Positions 1-8,273 of a stretch of 64,000 nt of DNA are shown here, in pieces. Every line of letters starts with the position of its first letter. The stretch's first letter is position 1. A program made the translations under genes and the position numbers. The DNA comes from Mesorhizobium loti R88b (lineage in GTDB: Bacteria > Pseudomonadota > Alphaproteobacteria > Rhizobiales > Rhizobiaceae): the NCBI RefSeq assembly GCF_013170845.1, contig NZ_CP033367.1:3783001-3847000 (forward strand), in the 5' to 3' direction. Under the pieces are notes generated by a model. That model made no database searches, was not told the origin of the DNA, and worked only from the letters and a program-made list of their open reading frames with translations.

Positions 1-47
1 GGGGCAAGGTCTCCGGAAGGGAATCAAGGGGAAGCAGGCCAAGGCGA

Positions 48-827
48 TCAAGAGAGGGCGACGGAAGCGACGAGCAGCACCGCGATTTCGCTGACCTGCT
101 GCAAAGCGCCGATCGTGTCGCCGGTCTGGCCACCGATCTGGTTGAGGCAAAGGGCGTGGAAGGCGGCAAACAGCAGGCCAAGCAGGATCAGCGCGGCGAT
201 GGCGCCGCCGGGCCCAAGCAGCAGGAGCGGGATCGCGCCAAGCACGGCGCCGGCGATTGCCGTTTCAAGCGAGACCGTGCCGGCGCTGGCCGAGAGGCCG
301 TCGTCGCGCGCCGGCGGCAAGAGATGCATGAAGGCGCCGAGCACGCCACGCGAAGCCGTGTGGGCGGCGACAAGGGCGAAAAGGGCTTGCGTCGGGTCGA
401 CAAGTTGCGACAGCGCGCTCCAGCGGATGAGCAGCGACAGGGCAAGCGCCATCGCACCATAGGCGCCGATGCGGCTGTCGCGCATGATGTCGAGTTTGCG
501 GCCGCGTGATTTGCCGCCGCCAAAGCCATCGGCGACGTCGGACAGCCCGTCCTCATGCAGGCAGCCGGTGGTGAGCACGGTTGCGACAAGGGCAAGGGCG
601 GCGGCCGGCGCCATGGCAAGGCCGAACCTCTCAGCGGTGGCAAAGACAATGGCGCCGATCAGGCCGACGAGGAGCCCGGCGATGGGTGCGGCCCAGATCG
701 CGGCGGCGAGGCTGCGGCCGCGAAAGTCGAAGACGGGGAGCGGCAGCCTGGTGAAGAACACGAGGCAAAGCGCCACATCGTCGAGGATTTGGCGAGGCGA
801 AAGGGTCAAACTCCGCAGCTTGAGCAT
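48..827 (-). CDS. cobV: Adenosylcobinamide-GDP ribazoletransferase (cobalamin synthase)
   Basis: Joins adenosylcobinamide-GDP to alpha-ribazole (or its phosphate) to make adenosylcobalamin, the last nucleotide-loop step, at the inner membrane. The protein is polytopic and carries the family acidic signature HEDGLSDVADGFGGG near residue 90, followed by a conserved DSRIGAYG stretch. It is the last visible gene of the minus-strand cob string, just after cobB. I chose the ATG at 827, which has GGAG just upstream; an in-frame ATG at 860 would add 11 residues encoded entirely by a palindromic repeat. The family is clear; the start is uncertain. Also called cobS in enteric nomenclature. Confidence 0.93.
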   Translation of the reverse strand: MLKLRSLTLSPRQILDDVALCLVFFTRLPLPVFDFRGRSLAAAIWAAPIAGLLVGLIGAIVFATAERFGLAMAPAAALALVATVLTTGCLHEDGLSDVADGFGGGKSRGRKLDIMRDSRIGAYGAMALALSLLIRWSALSQLVDPTQALFALVAAHTASRGVLGAFMHLLPPARDDGLSASAGTVSLETAIAGAVLGAIPLLLLGPGGAIAALILLGLLFAAFHALCLNQIGGQTGDTIGALQQVSEIAVLLVASVALS

Positions 828-857
828 GATCTCCGAAAATCGGTTGCCACTTTTCGG
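822..857. repeat. RIME-like palindromic repeat at the cobB-cobV junction
   Basis: The segment contains CCGAAAATCGGTTGCCACTT followed by TTCGG, with arms CCGAAAA and TTTTCGG, and ends in GAGCATGATC. This resembles the short dispersed rhizobial palindromes with an AACCGGTTT-like core. On the minus strand it supplies GGAG and the ATG proposed as the cobV start. Family assignment is from recollection of rhizobial intergenic repeats, not from a search. Confidence 0.6.
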
Positions 858-866
858 CATCTAACT

Positions 867-2180
867 CTAGCCCCTCGCAATGGCGTGGAAGAAAGTGCCA
901 CTAACATGGCCGCGCCGGTAGCCGGAAGGGCCGATCGGATTGCCCTGGCCATCGGCGAGGTCGGCCAGCGGCTCGTCATTGCCGGTGGCCGTCATCTGCG
1001 CATAGTGGAATTCGTGACCCCGGATCAGCGCGCCTTGTGAGCCAAGAGAACAGTCGGCGCGCAGCCGTGCCTCGCGATAGCCGAGATTCATCTTGCGCTT
1101 GGCAAAGCTGGTGGAATGGCCAAGCAGGCCCAGCATGCGATGCGTTTCGTCGGAGGCGTCTTCCAGCGTTTCGCCCAGCACCATGAAGCCGCCGCACTCG
1201 CCATGGATCGGCTTCTTCGTCGCGAAATGCAGCATTCCGGCACGGAAATTCGTAGCGGCGGCGAGCTTGCCGGCGTGAAGCTCGGGATAGCCCCCAGGCA
1301 GCCAGCAGACATCGCAATCCTGGTCGGGCGCTTCATCGGCGAGCGGGGAGAACGGGACAAGTTCAGCGCCGGCCTGACGCCAGTAGGCGGCGACATGCGG
1401 GTAGAGGAAGGTGAAGGCGGCATCCTCGGCAAGCGCGATGCGTTGGCCTGGCGGCTGCAGCGCGTCCGCGAAGTCGCCCGCTGCCGGGGTGAGGGGCGTT
1501 GCCAGAGCCATGACGGCATCGAGGTCGAGCGACTTTTCCGCCATGTCGGCCAGCCGGTCGAGATGCGCCATGAGGTCATCATATTCGCCGGCCTGGACAA
1601 GGCCGAGATGCCGCTCGGGCAGGTTCAGGGTGGGGTCACGCAGGATGGCGCCGACGACAGGCAGGCCGATCGCCTCGATGGCGTCGCCGGACAGCCGGCG
1701 GTGGCGCTCGCTGCCCAGCCGGTTGAGCACGACGCCAGCCATGCGCACATCCGGATCGTAGGTGGCAAAACCCTTGGCGACGGCGGCTGCCGTGGTCGAT
1801 TGGCCTGATACGTCGAGCACCAGCAGCACCGGCAGGCCGTAGAGTCGGGCGAGATCGGCGGCCGAACCGGTTCGTCCCGGCGCGGCCGGAATGCCGTCGA
1901 ACAGGCCCATGGCGCTTTCGAGGATGACGAAATCCGTGTCGTCGGCCTGTTGCGCGGCCAGCGCGTTGAGCAGCGATGGCGGCATCGCCCAGCTGTCGAG
2001 ATTGACGCCGGACAGGCCGGTGGCGGCGGTGTGGAAACCGGGGTCGATATAATCGGGGCCGGATTTGGCGCCGCGCACCTTTAGCCCGCGCCGGGTGAGC
2101 GCGCGCAAAATGCCGATGGTGACGCTGGTCTTGCCCGAGCCGGAGCGCGGCGCGCCGATGATGATCGCGCGGGCCGTCAT
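867..2180 (-). CDS. cobB: Hydrogenobyrinate (cobyrinate) a,c-diamide synthase
   Basis: ATP- and glutamine-dependent amidation of the a and c side chains of hydrogenobyrinic acid, the step just before cobalt insertion in the aerobic pathway. The 437-aa protein starts with a P-loop, GAPRSGSGKTSVTIG, and has a C-terminal class I glutamine amidotransferase domain with the nucleophilic Cys in GECGGFMVLGE (about residue 330) and a His in GHEFHYAQ. Length matches the family. Its ATG overlaps the cobA stop as ATGA (2177-2180), and cobV follows a few bases downstream. Cytosolic. Confidence 0.97.
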   Translation of the reverse strand: MTARAIIIGAPRSGSGKTSVTIGILRALTRRGLKVRGAKSGPDYIDPGFHTAATGLSGVNLDSWAMPPSLLNALAAQQADDTDFVILESAMGLFDGIPAAPGRTGSAADLARLYGLPVLLVLDVSGQSTTAAAVAKGFATYDPDVRMAGVVLNRLGSERHRRLSGDAIEAIGLPVVGAILRDPTLNLPERHLGLVQAGEYDDLMAHLDRLADMAEKSLDLDAVMALATPLTPAAGDFADALQPPGQRIALAEDAAFTFLYPHVAAYWRQAGAELVPFSPLADEAPDQDCDVCWLPGGYPELHAGKLAAATNFRAGMLHFATKKPIHGECGGFMVLGETLEDASDETHRMLGLLGHSTSFAKRKMNLGYREARLRADCSLGSQGALIRGHEFHYAQMTATGNDEPLADLADGQGNPIGPSGYRRGHVSGTFFHAIARG

Positions 2181-2995
2181 GCCTGGCCCGCCAGTGCCGC
2201 GCGCATGGCGACGATGCCACCGACGACGATCAATGCCGGCGAGGCGAGGCCGGCGGCGGCGGCTTCCTCGGCAATGGTGGCAAGCGTGGCGACGACGATC
2301 CGTTCCTGTGGTGTGGTCGCGGCGACGATGACCGCTGCAGGCGTCGATGGCGCCAGCCCGCCGTCGAGCAATGCCGTGGCAATCAGGGGAAGGTTGGCCA
2401 TGCCCATATAGACCACGACTGGTTGGCCGGTGCGGGCGATTGCGCCCCAGTCGATGTCGTCATCGGTGCCGGCGGCGTGTCCGGTCGCCAGGATCACCGC
2501 CTTGTTGATGCCGCGCATGGTGGCCGGAATGCCGGTCGCGGCGAGCGCGCTCAGGCCTGACGTCAGGCCGGGCAGCACGCGGAACGGGATGCTTTCGCGC
2601 GCGAGCGCCAATGCTTCTTCGCCGCCACGGCCGAAAATATAGGGATCGCCGCCCTTCAGCCTGACGACGCGGCGGCCATCGCGCGCCAGCCTGACCAGCA
2701 GTGCGGTGATGTCGTCCTGCTTCATCGACGGCTTTCCGCCGCGCTTGCCGGCAAAGAACAGCTCGGCATTTTCGGCAACGGCGACGACATCCGGCGAGAC
2801 CAGCGCGTCGTAGACCAGCGCATCTGCTTCGGCCAACGCCGCCAGCACTTCCAGAGTCAGGCAACCGGGGTCGCCAGGGCCGGCACCGGCCAGCCAGACA
2901 TGGCCCGGCTCGAGCGGGCGCGGCTTGAAGTTCAGCCGCGACAGAGCCCGTTCGAGCGCGGCGTTTTCGCCTTTGTTTTTGGTGCTGCGGCTCAC
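2177..2995 (-). CDS. cobA: Uroporphyrinogen-III C-methyltransferase (SUMT)
   Basis: Methylates uroporphyrinogen III at C2 and C7 with S-adenosylmethionine to give precorrin-2, the branch point into B12 and siroheme. Visible motifs are the glycine-rich [14 protein letters not shown] near the N-terminus, [16 protein letters not shown] in the middle, and [16 protein letters not shown]. The GTG start at 2995 overlaps the cobM stop (GTGA, 2992-2995) and gives 272 aa, the usual length of a stand-alone SUMT. The longer open frame reaching 3499 is out of register with cobM and is not coding. It lacks the CysG oxidase/ferrochelatase domains, so it is the B12-type enzyme. Confidence 0.95.
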   Translation of the reverse strand: MSRSTKNKGENAALERALSRLNFKPRPLEPGHVWLAGAGPGDPGCLTLEVLAALAEADALVYDALVSPDVVAVAENAELFFAGKRGGKPSMKQDDITALLVRLARDGRRVVRLKGGDPYIFGRGGEEALALARESIPFRVLPGLTSGLSALAATGIPATMRGINKAVILATGHAAGTDDDIDWGAIARTGQPVVVYMGMANLPLIATALLDGGLAPSTPAAVIVAATTPQERIVVATLATIAEEAAAAGLASPALIVVGGIVAMRAALAGQA

Positions 2996-3756
2996 AATCC
3001 GTCCCGTCCGCGAAAACGCCGCTGATAGTGGGCGTCGTACAATGAACTCTCGCCAAAGCCTTCCGCCGCGAGTGAGCGGCCGACGAAGATGATCGCCGTG
3101 CGCTCCATCGGATCGGCGGCCAACAACGCCTCGATCGTGGCCAGCGTGCCGGTCAGCACGCGCTCGTCCGGCCAGGAAGCGCGAAAAACGATCGCCACCG
3201 GGCAATCGCCGCCATAGTGCGGTGTCAATTCGGCGACGACGCGATCGATGGCGTGGATGGCCAGATGGATGGCAAGCGTGGCGCCGGTGCGGCCGAAGCC
3301 GGCCAGTGTTTCGCCAGGCGGCATCTTTGAGGCGCGGCCGGAGATGCGGGTCAGCACCAGGCTCTGCGCGACCTCGGGAATGGTCAGTTCGCGGCGAAGG
3401 GCTGCGGCCGCGGCGGCGAACGAAGGAACGCCCGGCGTCAGCGTGTAGGGTATGCCGTGCTTTTCCAGCCGGCGGATCTGCTCGGCAACCGCGCTCCATA
3501 CCGACAGGTCGCCGGAATGCAGGCGGGCGACATCATGGCCGGCCTTATGTGCGTCGAGATAGGCGGCTTCGATCTCGTCGAGCGACATCGGCGCCGTGTC
3601 GATCAGCTTTGTTCCCGGCGCGCAGTGCTGCAGCAATTCGGGCGCGACGATCGAACCGGCGTGGAGACAGACCGGACAGCTTGCCAGCAGCCTGGCGCCA
3701 CGCAGCGTGATGAGATCGGCGGCGCCCGGGCCTGCGCCGATGAAATGGACGGTCAT
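2992..3756 (-). CDS. cobM: Precorrin-4 C11-methyltransferase
   Basis: SAM-dependent methylation of precorrin-4 at C11 to give precorrin-5. The 254-aa tetrapyrrole methyltransferase fold shows the N-terminal [18 protein letters not shown] motif, the [13 protein letters not shown] motif near residue 80, and the [12 protein letters not shown] segment, which fit CobM/CbiF. It overlaps cobE upstream and cobA downstream by 4 nt each, consistent with coupled translation. No unusual features. Confidence 0.96.
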   Translation of the reverse strand: MTVHFIGAGPGAADLITLRGARLLASCPVCLHAGSIVAPELLQHCAPGTKLIDTAPMSLDEIEAAYLDAHKAGHDVARLHSGDLSVWSAVAEQIRRLEKHGIPYTLTPGVPSFAAAAAALRRELTIPEVAQSLVLTRISGRASKMPPGETLAGFGRTGATLAIHLAIHAIDRVVAELTPHYGGDCPVAIVFRASWPDERVLTGTLATIEALLAADPMERTAIIFVGRSLAAEGFGESSLYDAHYQRRFRGRDGL

Positions 3757-4139
3757 GGCGCATCTCCGCTGATGGCGATGGCGCAGGTGACCGGGCCGAG
3801 CACGGTGCGCGGGCCAAGCAGTTTTGCACCGGCGCCGGCAACCGCAAGGGCGGATGCTTCGGAAACCGATGGTGTGCCTGCCCGTTTCTGTGAGAGGTTG
3901 GAGCTGCTGAGCGTGCGCGGCGAGGCGGCCTGAAGCGCTGCGTCATCGACGATGATGACGGGAAGGTTCAGCGTGCGGCCAGCCGCGGCGATCGCTTCTT
4001 CATCCTTCTTGAGCGTGGCGGTGGCCAGGGCTGAAAGCGCTGTCATCGCCAGTCCGTGCGCTTCGAGCGCGATTTCTACGGCGGCGAGCACGTCTTCAAC
4101 GCTCACGCCCTTTCGGCTGCCGATGCCAGCCACCATCAT
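3753..4139 (-). CDS. cobE: Cobalamin biosynthesis protein CobE (CbiG C-terminal type)
   Basis: Small protein (128 aa from the chosen start) of the CobE/CbiG C-terminal family. Its exact role in the aerobic pathway is unsettled; in the anaerobic pathway CbiG opens the delta-lactone of cobalt-precorrin-5A. Family motifs seen are [11 protein letters not shown] at the start and [10 protein letters not shown] in the middle, plus [17 protein letters not shown] at the C-terminus. The ATG at 4139 overlaps the cobL stop (ATGA), so I prefer it over longer in-frame starts up to 4184. It lies between cobL and cobM. Confidence 0.88.
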   Translation of the reverse strand: MMVAGIGSRKGVSVEDVLAAVEIALEAHGLAMTALSALATATLKKDEEAIAAAGRTLNLPVIIVDDAALQAASPRTLSSSNLSQKRAGTPSVSEASALAVAGAGAKLLGPRTVLGPVTCAIAISGDAP

Positions 4140-5371
4140 GGCTTCACCCATGTCCATTGGGTGATCGGCATAGCCGGCCGCCAAGCCTGCATCGAACCGA
4201 CCGGCGAAGCGCGGGAGATGTTTATCCGCGTGAGATCACCGCCCAGTTTCGTGTGCTGGGCCAGGAGCAGGGCTTCCATCTCCAGCGTCACCGCATTGGC
4301 GACGAGACGGCCGCCGGGGCGCAGCGCCTTGATGGCAGCCTTCAACACACCGGTGTCGCTGCCGCCGCCGCCGATGAAGATCGCATCCGGCGTGTCCAAC
4401 CCGGCGAGCGCCTTGGGCGCCCTGCCTTCCACCACCACAAGCCCGGGAACCCCGCAGGCGGACGCGTTGTGGCCAATGCGGACAGCGCGGGTCGGGTCGG
4501 CCTCGATGGCGATGGTGCGCATCGAGGGGTGGGCGAGCATCCATTCGATGCCGATGGAGCCGGAGCCGGCGCCGATATCCCAAAGCAATTCGCCGCGCCT
4601 TGGCGCCAGCGCTGAAAGGGTGACGGCGCGGATTTCGCGCTTGGTGATCTGGCCGTCATGGTCGAACAGATGGTCGGCAAGGCCAGCCGTCAGCGGCAGC
4701 ACCCGTGCCTGCGGATTTGAATCAATTTCGATCGCCAGCACGTTGAGCGGATTGATGTTTTCGAGATCGAAAGCGTCAGCGCGGGTGGAGCGCTGGTTCT
4801 CCTTTGGGCCGCCAAGCGCCTCCAGGACCGTCAGCCGCGATGCGCCGAAATCGAGTTCGGTGAGCAGGTGAGCAATTGCCGCAGGTGCCTCGGCATCGGA
4901 TGTCAGCGCCAGAATGCGTGCGGTGGGCTGCAGCAATGGCCGGATCAGGTCGAGCGGACGGCCATGCAGCGAGACCGCCTCGATGTCCTGGAGCGCCCAG
5001 CCCAGGCGAGCGGCCGCCAGCGAAATGGCTGATGGTGCCGGGATGACATGCATGTCCCGTGGCTTGACCTTGCGGGCGAGGGTAGCGCCGACGCCGTGGA
5101 AAAAGGGATCGCCGGAGGCGAGCACGCAGACTTTGCTGCCGGCAAGCGCCAATACATCGCGCATCTCGGCATCGAAAGGGACCGGCCAGGGACAGGGCTT
5201 ACCCTTGGCGAAGGACGCGACGAGCGCCAAATGCCGCTTGCCGCCGAAGATGAACTCCGCTTCGGCAATCCGCTGCTTGGCCTCGTCGCCGAGACCGGCT
5301 AAACCGTCCTCGCCGATGCCAACGACTGTCAGCCATCTCTGGTTGGCGCCGTGCGAACCCTCAGCAGGCAT
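4136..5371 (-). CDS. cobL: Precorrin-6Y C5,15-methyltransferase (decarboxylating)
   Basis: Bifunctional enzyme that methylates precorrin-6B at C5 and C15 and decarboxylates the C12 acetate to give precorrin-8X. The N-terminal CbiE-like half starts with WLTVVGIGEDGLAGLGDEA and contains LASGDPFFHGVG. The C-terminal CbiT-like half has the SAM motif LLWDIGAGSGSIGIEWM. The full-length fusion is 411 aa. The ATG at 5371 lies in the palindrome CATG shared with the start of cobK on the opposite strand, so there is no intergenic DNA between the divergent genes. Confidence 0.95.
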   Translation of the reverse strand: MPAEGSHGANQRWLTVVGIGEDGLAGLGDEAKQRIAEAEFIFGGKRHLALVASFAKGKPCPWPVPFDAEMRDVLALAGSKVCVLASGDPFFHGVGATLARKVKPRDMHVIPAPSAISLAAARLGWALQDIEAVSLHGRPLDLIRPLLQPTARILALTSDAEAPAAIAHLLTELDFGASRLTVLEALGGPKENQRSTRADAFDLENINPLNVLAIEIDSNPQARVLPLTAGLADHLFDHDGQITKREIRAVTLSALAPRRGELLWDIGAGSGSIGIEWMLAHPSMRTIAIEADPTRAVRIGHNASACGVPGLVVVEGRAPKALAGLDTPDAIFIGGGGSDTGVLKAAIKALRPGGRLVANAVTLEMEALLLAQHTKLGGDLTRINISRASPVGSMQAWRPAMPITQWTWVKP

Positions 5372-6140
5372 GATGACCCACCGCATTCTGATCCTCGGCG
5401 GCACCATGGAAGCCCGGCAACTTGCTGGAACGTTGGCCGCGCGTGCCGATTGCTCGGTTACGCTGTCGCTGGCCGGCCGCACTGAAAACCCGATCGCCCA
5501 GAACGTGCCGACAAGGGTCGGCGGCTTTGGCGGTGCTGGCGGGCTGGCAGCCTATCTCAATGACATGCGGATCGACCTGCTGATCGACGCCACGCATCCC
5601 TATGCGGCGCATATATCCGCCAATGCCGCGCAAGCCGCGCGCATGGCGGGGGCGCCGATTTTCGCCTTGCTGCGCCCCGGCTGGGACCCCGTCGAGGGGG
5701 ATCGCTGGTCGGAAGTAGATACGGTTGGCGATGCTGTGCAAGCGCTGAGCGCCAGGCCGCGTCGCGTTTTCCTGGCGCTCGGAAGGCAAGAGGTCGCCGC
5801 GTTCGAGGCAACGCCCCAGCACCATTATCTCATTCGCAGCGTCGATCCTGTCCAGCCGAAGCTGGCGGTGCCCGATGCCGACTATCTGCTGTCGCGCGGG
5901 CCGTTTCGCGAGGACGACGAACGCACGCTGCTCGAAAACCATCGCATCGATGTCGTCGTGTCCAAGAACAGTGGCGGCGCGGCGACCTACGGCAAGATTG
6001 CCGCTGCGCGGGCGCTTGGCATCGACGTGATCATGGTCCGCAGGCCCGTCCTGCCGGACGTGCCCTCGGCTGAAACCGTCGATGCGCTGGCCGCGATGGT
6101 CGATCATTTTGTCGAGCCCGCTGCCGAGCGTGGCGTGTAG
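5370..6140 (+). CDS. cobK: Precorrin-6A reductase
   Basis: NADPH-dependent reduction of precorrin-6A to precorrin-6B. The 256-aa protein begins HRILILGGTMEARQLA, the CobK/CbiJ nucleotide-binding motif, and has DLLIDATHPYAAHIS and KNSGGAATYGKIAAARALG, both family signatures. It is the only cob gene of the left cluster on the plus strand. Its start overlaps the cobL start (CATG at 5369-5372) and its last 37 bp overlap the 3' end of cobJ. A second ATG at 5373 is equally possible. Any promoter must lie inside cobL. Confidence 0.95.
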   Translation: MMTHRILILGGTMEARQLAGTLAARADCSVTLSLAGRTENPIAQNVPTRVGGFGGAGGLAAYLNDMRIDLLIDATHPYAAHISANAAQAARMAGAPIFALLRPGWDPVEGDRWSEVDTVGDAVQALSARPRRVFLALGRQEVAAFEATPQHHYLIRSVDPVQPKLAVPDADYLLSRGPFREDDERTLLENHRIDVVVSKNSGGAATYGKIAAARALGIDVIMVRRPVLPDVPSAETVDALAAMVDHFVEPAAERGV

Positions 6141-6868
6141 ACCAGCGCCGGTTTGTCGCCGCGCTTGATAATCCGGGTTTCCGGCGAACCGATGATGATG
6201 CAGGTCGCCATGTCGGCCTTTTCAGCTTCGACGTCAGCCAGCAAGAACACCTCGACGCGCTCGTCCGGACGGCCGGCGGCGCGGCCGAAGATGACCGGCG
6301 TGGTGCCGGGCAGGATCGCGGTCAGGCATTCGAAGGCACGGCCAAGCTGCCAGGGCCGTGCCTTGCTGATCGGGTTGTAGAGCGCGATGACGAAGCCGGC
6401 ACCGGCCGCTGCCAAGAGGCGCAACTCGATCAAATCCCACGGCTTCAGATTGTCGGACAGCGAGATGGCGCAGAAATCATGGCCGAGCGGCGCGCCGATG
6501 CGGGCAGCGACTGCCAGCATGGCGGTGATGCCGGGCACAACAGCGACATCGACCGCGCGCCATTCGGCCGGACCGGCCTCGATTGCCTCACAAACCGCCG
6601 CCGCCATGGCGAAGACACCGGGATCACCACCGGAGACGACGGCGACGTCATGGCCCTCGGCTGCCTTTGTCAGCGCGTCCTTGGAACGGGCGAGTTCCTC
6701 GCGATTGTCCGAGGCGACGCGAGTCTGGTCCGGGCGCAGTTCCAGCCGGTCGAGATAGGGCTTGTAGCCATAGAAGAATTTGGCTTCCGCGACGGCGCGG
6801 CTGGCTTCCGGAGTGACCTGATCGGCATTGCCCGGTCCAAGCCCGATGACGGTGAGACGGCCGCTCAT
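6104..6868 (-). CDS. cobJ: Precorrin-3B C17-methyltransferase
   Basis: SAM-dependent C17 methylation with ring contraction, converting precorrin-3B to precorrin-4. The 254-aa protein has LTVIGLGPGNADQVTPEA at the N-terminus, VVSGGDPGVFAMA near residue 80, and ALYNPISKARPWQL, characteristic of CobJ/CbiH. The ATG at 6868 overlaps the cobI stop (ATGA). Its 3' end overlaps the 3' end of cobK by 37 bp in convergent orientation. Length is normal for the family. Confidence 0.96.
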   Translation of the reverse strand: MSGRLTVIGLGPGNADQVTPEASRAVAEAKFFYGYKPYLDRLELRPDQTRVASDNREELARSKDALTKAAEGHDVAVVSGGDPGVFAMAAAVCEAIEAGPAEWRAVDVAVVPGITAMLAVAARIGAPLGHDFCAISLSDNLKPWDLIELRLLAAAGAGFVIALYNPISKARPWQLGRAFECLTAILPGTTPVIFGRAAGRPDERVEVFLLADVEAEKADMATCIIIGSPETRIIKRGDKPALVYTPRSAAGSTK

Positions 6869-7638
6869 GCCTGCGCTCCCATCGCGGTGGGCCGGCCGGA
6901 CCAGCCGGCAACCAGCACGATGGCGAAGTAGGGCGCCTTGTCGTCCTGCTTGTCGGCGAGCTTCATCGAGACGCTGCCGGCCATGGTGCCGCGCTCGACA
7001 TAGACGGCGCGCGTCAGCTTGCCGGTGGCTTCCAGTGCCCGCCTGATCTTGGGCAAGTTGCGGCCGACCTTCATGATGACGGCGGCGTCGGTGTCGGCTA
7101 GGCGACGCGTCAGCTCGAACTCGCTCATCGTGCCGGGCAGAACCGTCAGCACATCGTCGCCCTGGACGATGGGAACACCGGTCTGCGACCAACAGCCCGA
7201 CATGGCGGTGACGCCGGGGATAACCTCGGTCGGGAAACGATGCGCGAGGCGCACATGCAGATGCATGTAGGAGCCGTAGAACAGCGGATCGCCTTCGGAC
7301 AGGACGGCAACCATCCTGCCGGCTTCGAGGTGTTCGGCGACCTTCTCGGCCGACTCTTCGTAGAAACCGGTGATCTGCGAGCGGTAGTCGTCGTGATCCC
7401 TAGCGATTTCGGTGGTGACGGGATAGAGCAGCGGCAACTCCAGCATGTCTGGGCGGAAGCGCGCTTCGACGATGGCGCGCGCATTGCTGTTGTTGCCGCG
7501 CTTGGCGAAATACGCCACCACATCGGCTTCAGCCAAGGCCCGCGCGGCCTTCAGCGTCAAGAGTTCGGGGTCGCCCGGACCAGTGCCGACGCCGACGAGA
7601 CGGCCTGTTGCCGGAGCATCTTTGACAGGTGCGTTCAC
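6865..7638 (-). CDS. cobI: Precorrin-2 C20-methyltransferase
   Basis: Methylates precorrin-2 at C20 to give precorrin-3A. The 257-aa protein shows LVGVGTGPGDPELLTLKA, VLSEGDPLFYGSYMH and EVIPGVTAMSGC, the usual CobI/CbiL motifs. The GTG start at 7638 forms GTGA with the cobH stop and gives the family length; the open frame continues upstream only as a shadow of cobH. Part of the coupled G-H-I-J series. Confidence 0.95.
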   Translation of the reverse strand: MNAPVKDAPATGRLVGVGTGPGDPELLTLKAARALAEADVVAYFAKRGNNSNARAIVEARFRPDMLELPLLYPVTTEIARDHDDYRSQITGFYEESAEKVAEHLEAGRMVAVLSEGDPLFYGSYMHLHVRLAHRFPTEVIPGVTAMSGCWSQTGVPIVQGDDVLTVLPGTMSEFELTRRLADTDAAVIMKVGRNLPKIRRALEATGKLTRAVYVERGTMAGSVSMKLADKQDDKAPYFAIVLVAGWSGRPTAMGAQA

Positions 7639-8273
7639 AGACCCGGCCTCGCCAGCGAATTGAGCGCGGCCGCGGTCATGGCGCTGCCGCCGAGCCGGCC
7701 GCGCACGATGGCATAGGGCACGCCATAGGAATTCTCGGCCAGCGCATCCTTGGATTCGGCCGCACCGACGAAGCCGACCGGCATGCCGATGATGGCCGCC
7801 GGCTTCGGCGCGCCGTCGCGCAGCTTTTCCAAGAGATAGAACAAAGCGGTCGGCGCATTGCCGATGGCGACGACGGAGCCGGCCATCCGTTCGCCCCACA
7901 GGTCGATGGCAGCAGCCGAGCGAGTGTTGCCGATCGCCTTGGCGATGTCATGCGTGCGCGGGTCGCGCAAGGTGCAGATCACCTCGTTGCCAGCGGGCAG
8001 GCGGGCGCGGGTGACGCCATGCGAGACCATTTCCGCGTCGCAGAAGATCGGCGCGCCGGCGGCGAGCGCCTTGCGCGCGGCGGTGACGAAGTCAGGCGAA
8101 AAAACGAAATGGCTTGATGCTTCGACCTGGCCGCAGGCATGGATCATGCGGATGGCGACATCGGCCTCGGCTTCCGAGAAGCGCGTGAGATCAGCCTCGG
8201 CGCGGATGATGGCGAAGGAGCGTTCGTAGATCGCCGTGCCGTCGTGGATGTAGTCGTAGGCGGCCATGCTCAT
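7635..8273 (-). CDS. cobH: Precorrin-8X methylmutase
   Basis: Moves the methyl group from C11 to C12, turning precorrin-8X into hydrogenobyrinic acid. The 212-aa protein contains MIHACGQVE, which carries the catalytic His of CobH, then APIFCDAEMVSHGV and PVGFVGAAESKDAL, both highly conserved. The start overlaps the cobG stop (ATGA, 8270-8273) and the stop overlaps cobI. Nothing unusual. Confidence 0.97.
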   Translation of the reverse strand: MSMAAYDYIHDGTAIYERSFAIIRAEADLTRFSEAEADVAIRMIHACGQVEASSHFVFSPDFVTAARKALAAGAPIFCDAEMVSHGVTRARLPAGNEVICTLRDPRTHDIAKAIGNTRSAAAIDLWGERMAGSVVAIGNAPTALFYLLEKLRDGAPKPAAIIGMPVGFVGAAESKDALAENSYGVPYAIVRGRLGGSAMTAAALNSLARPGL

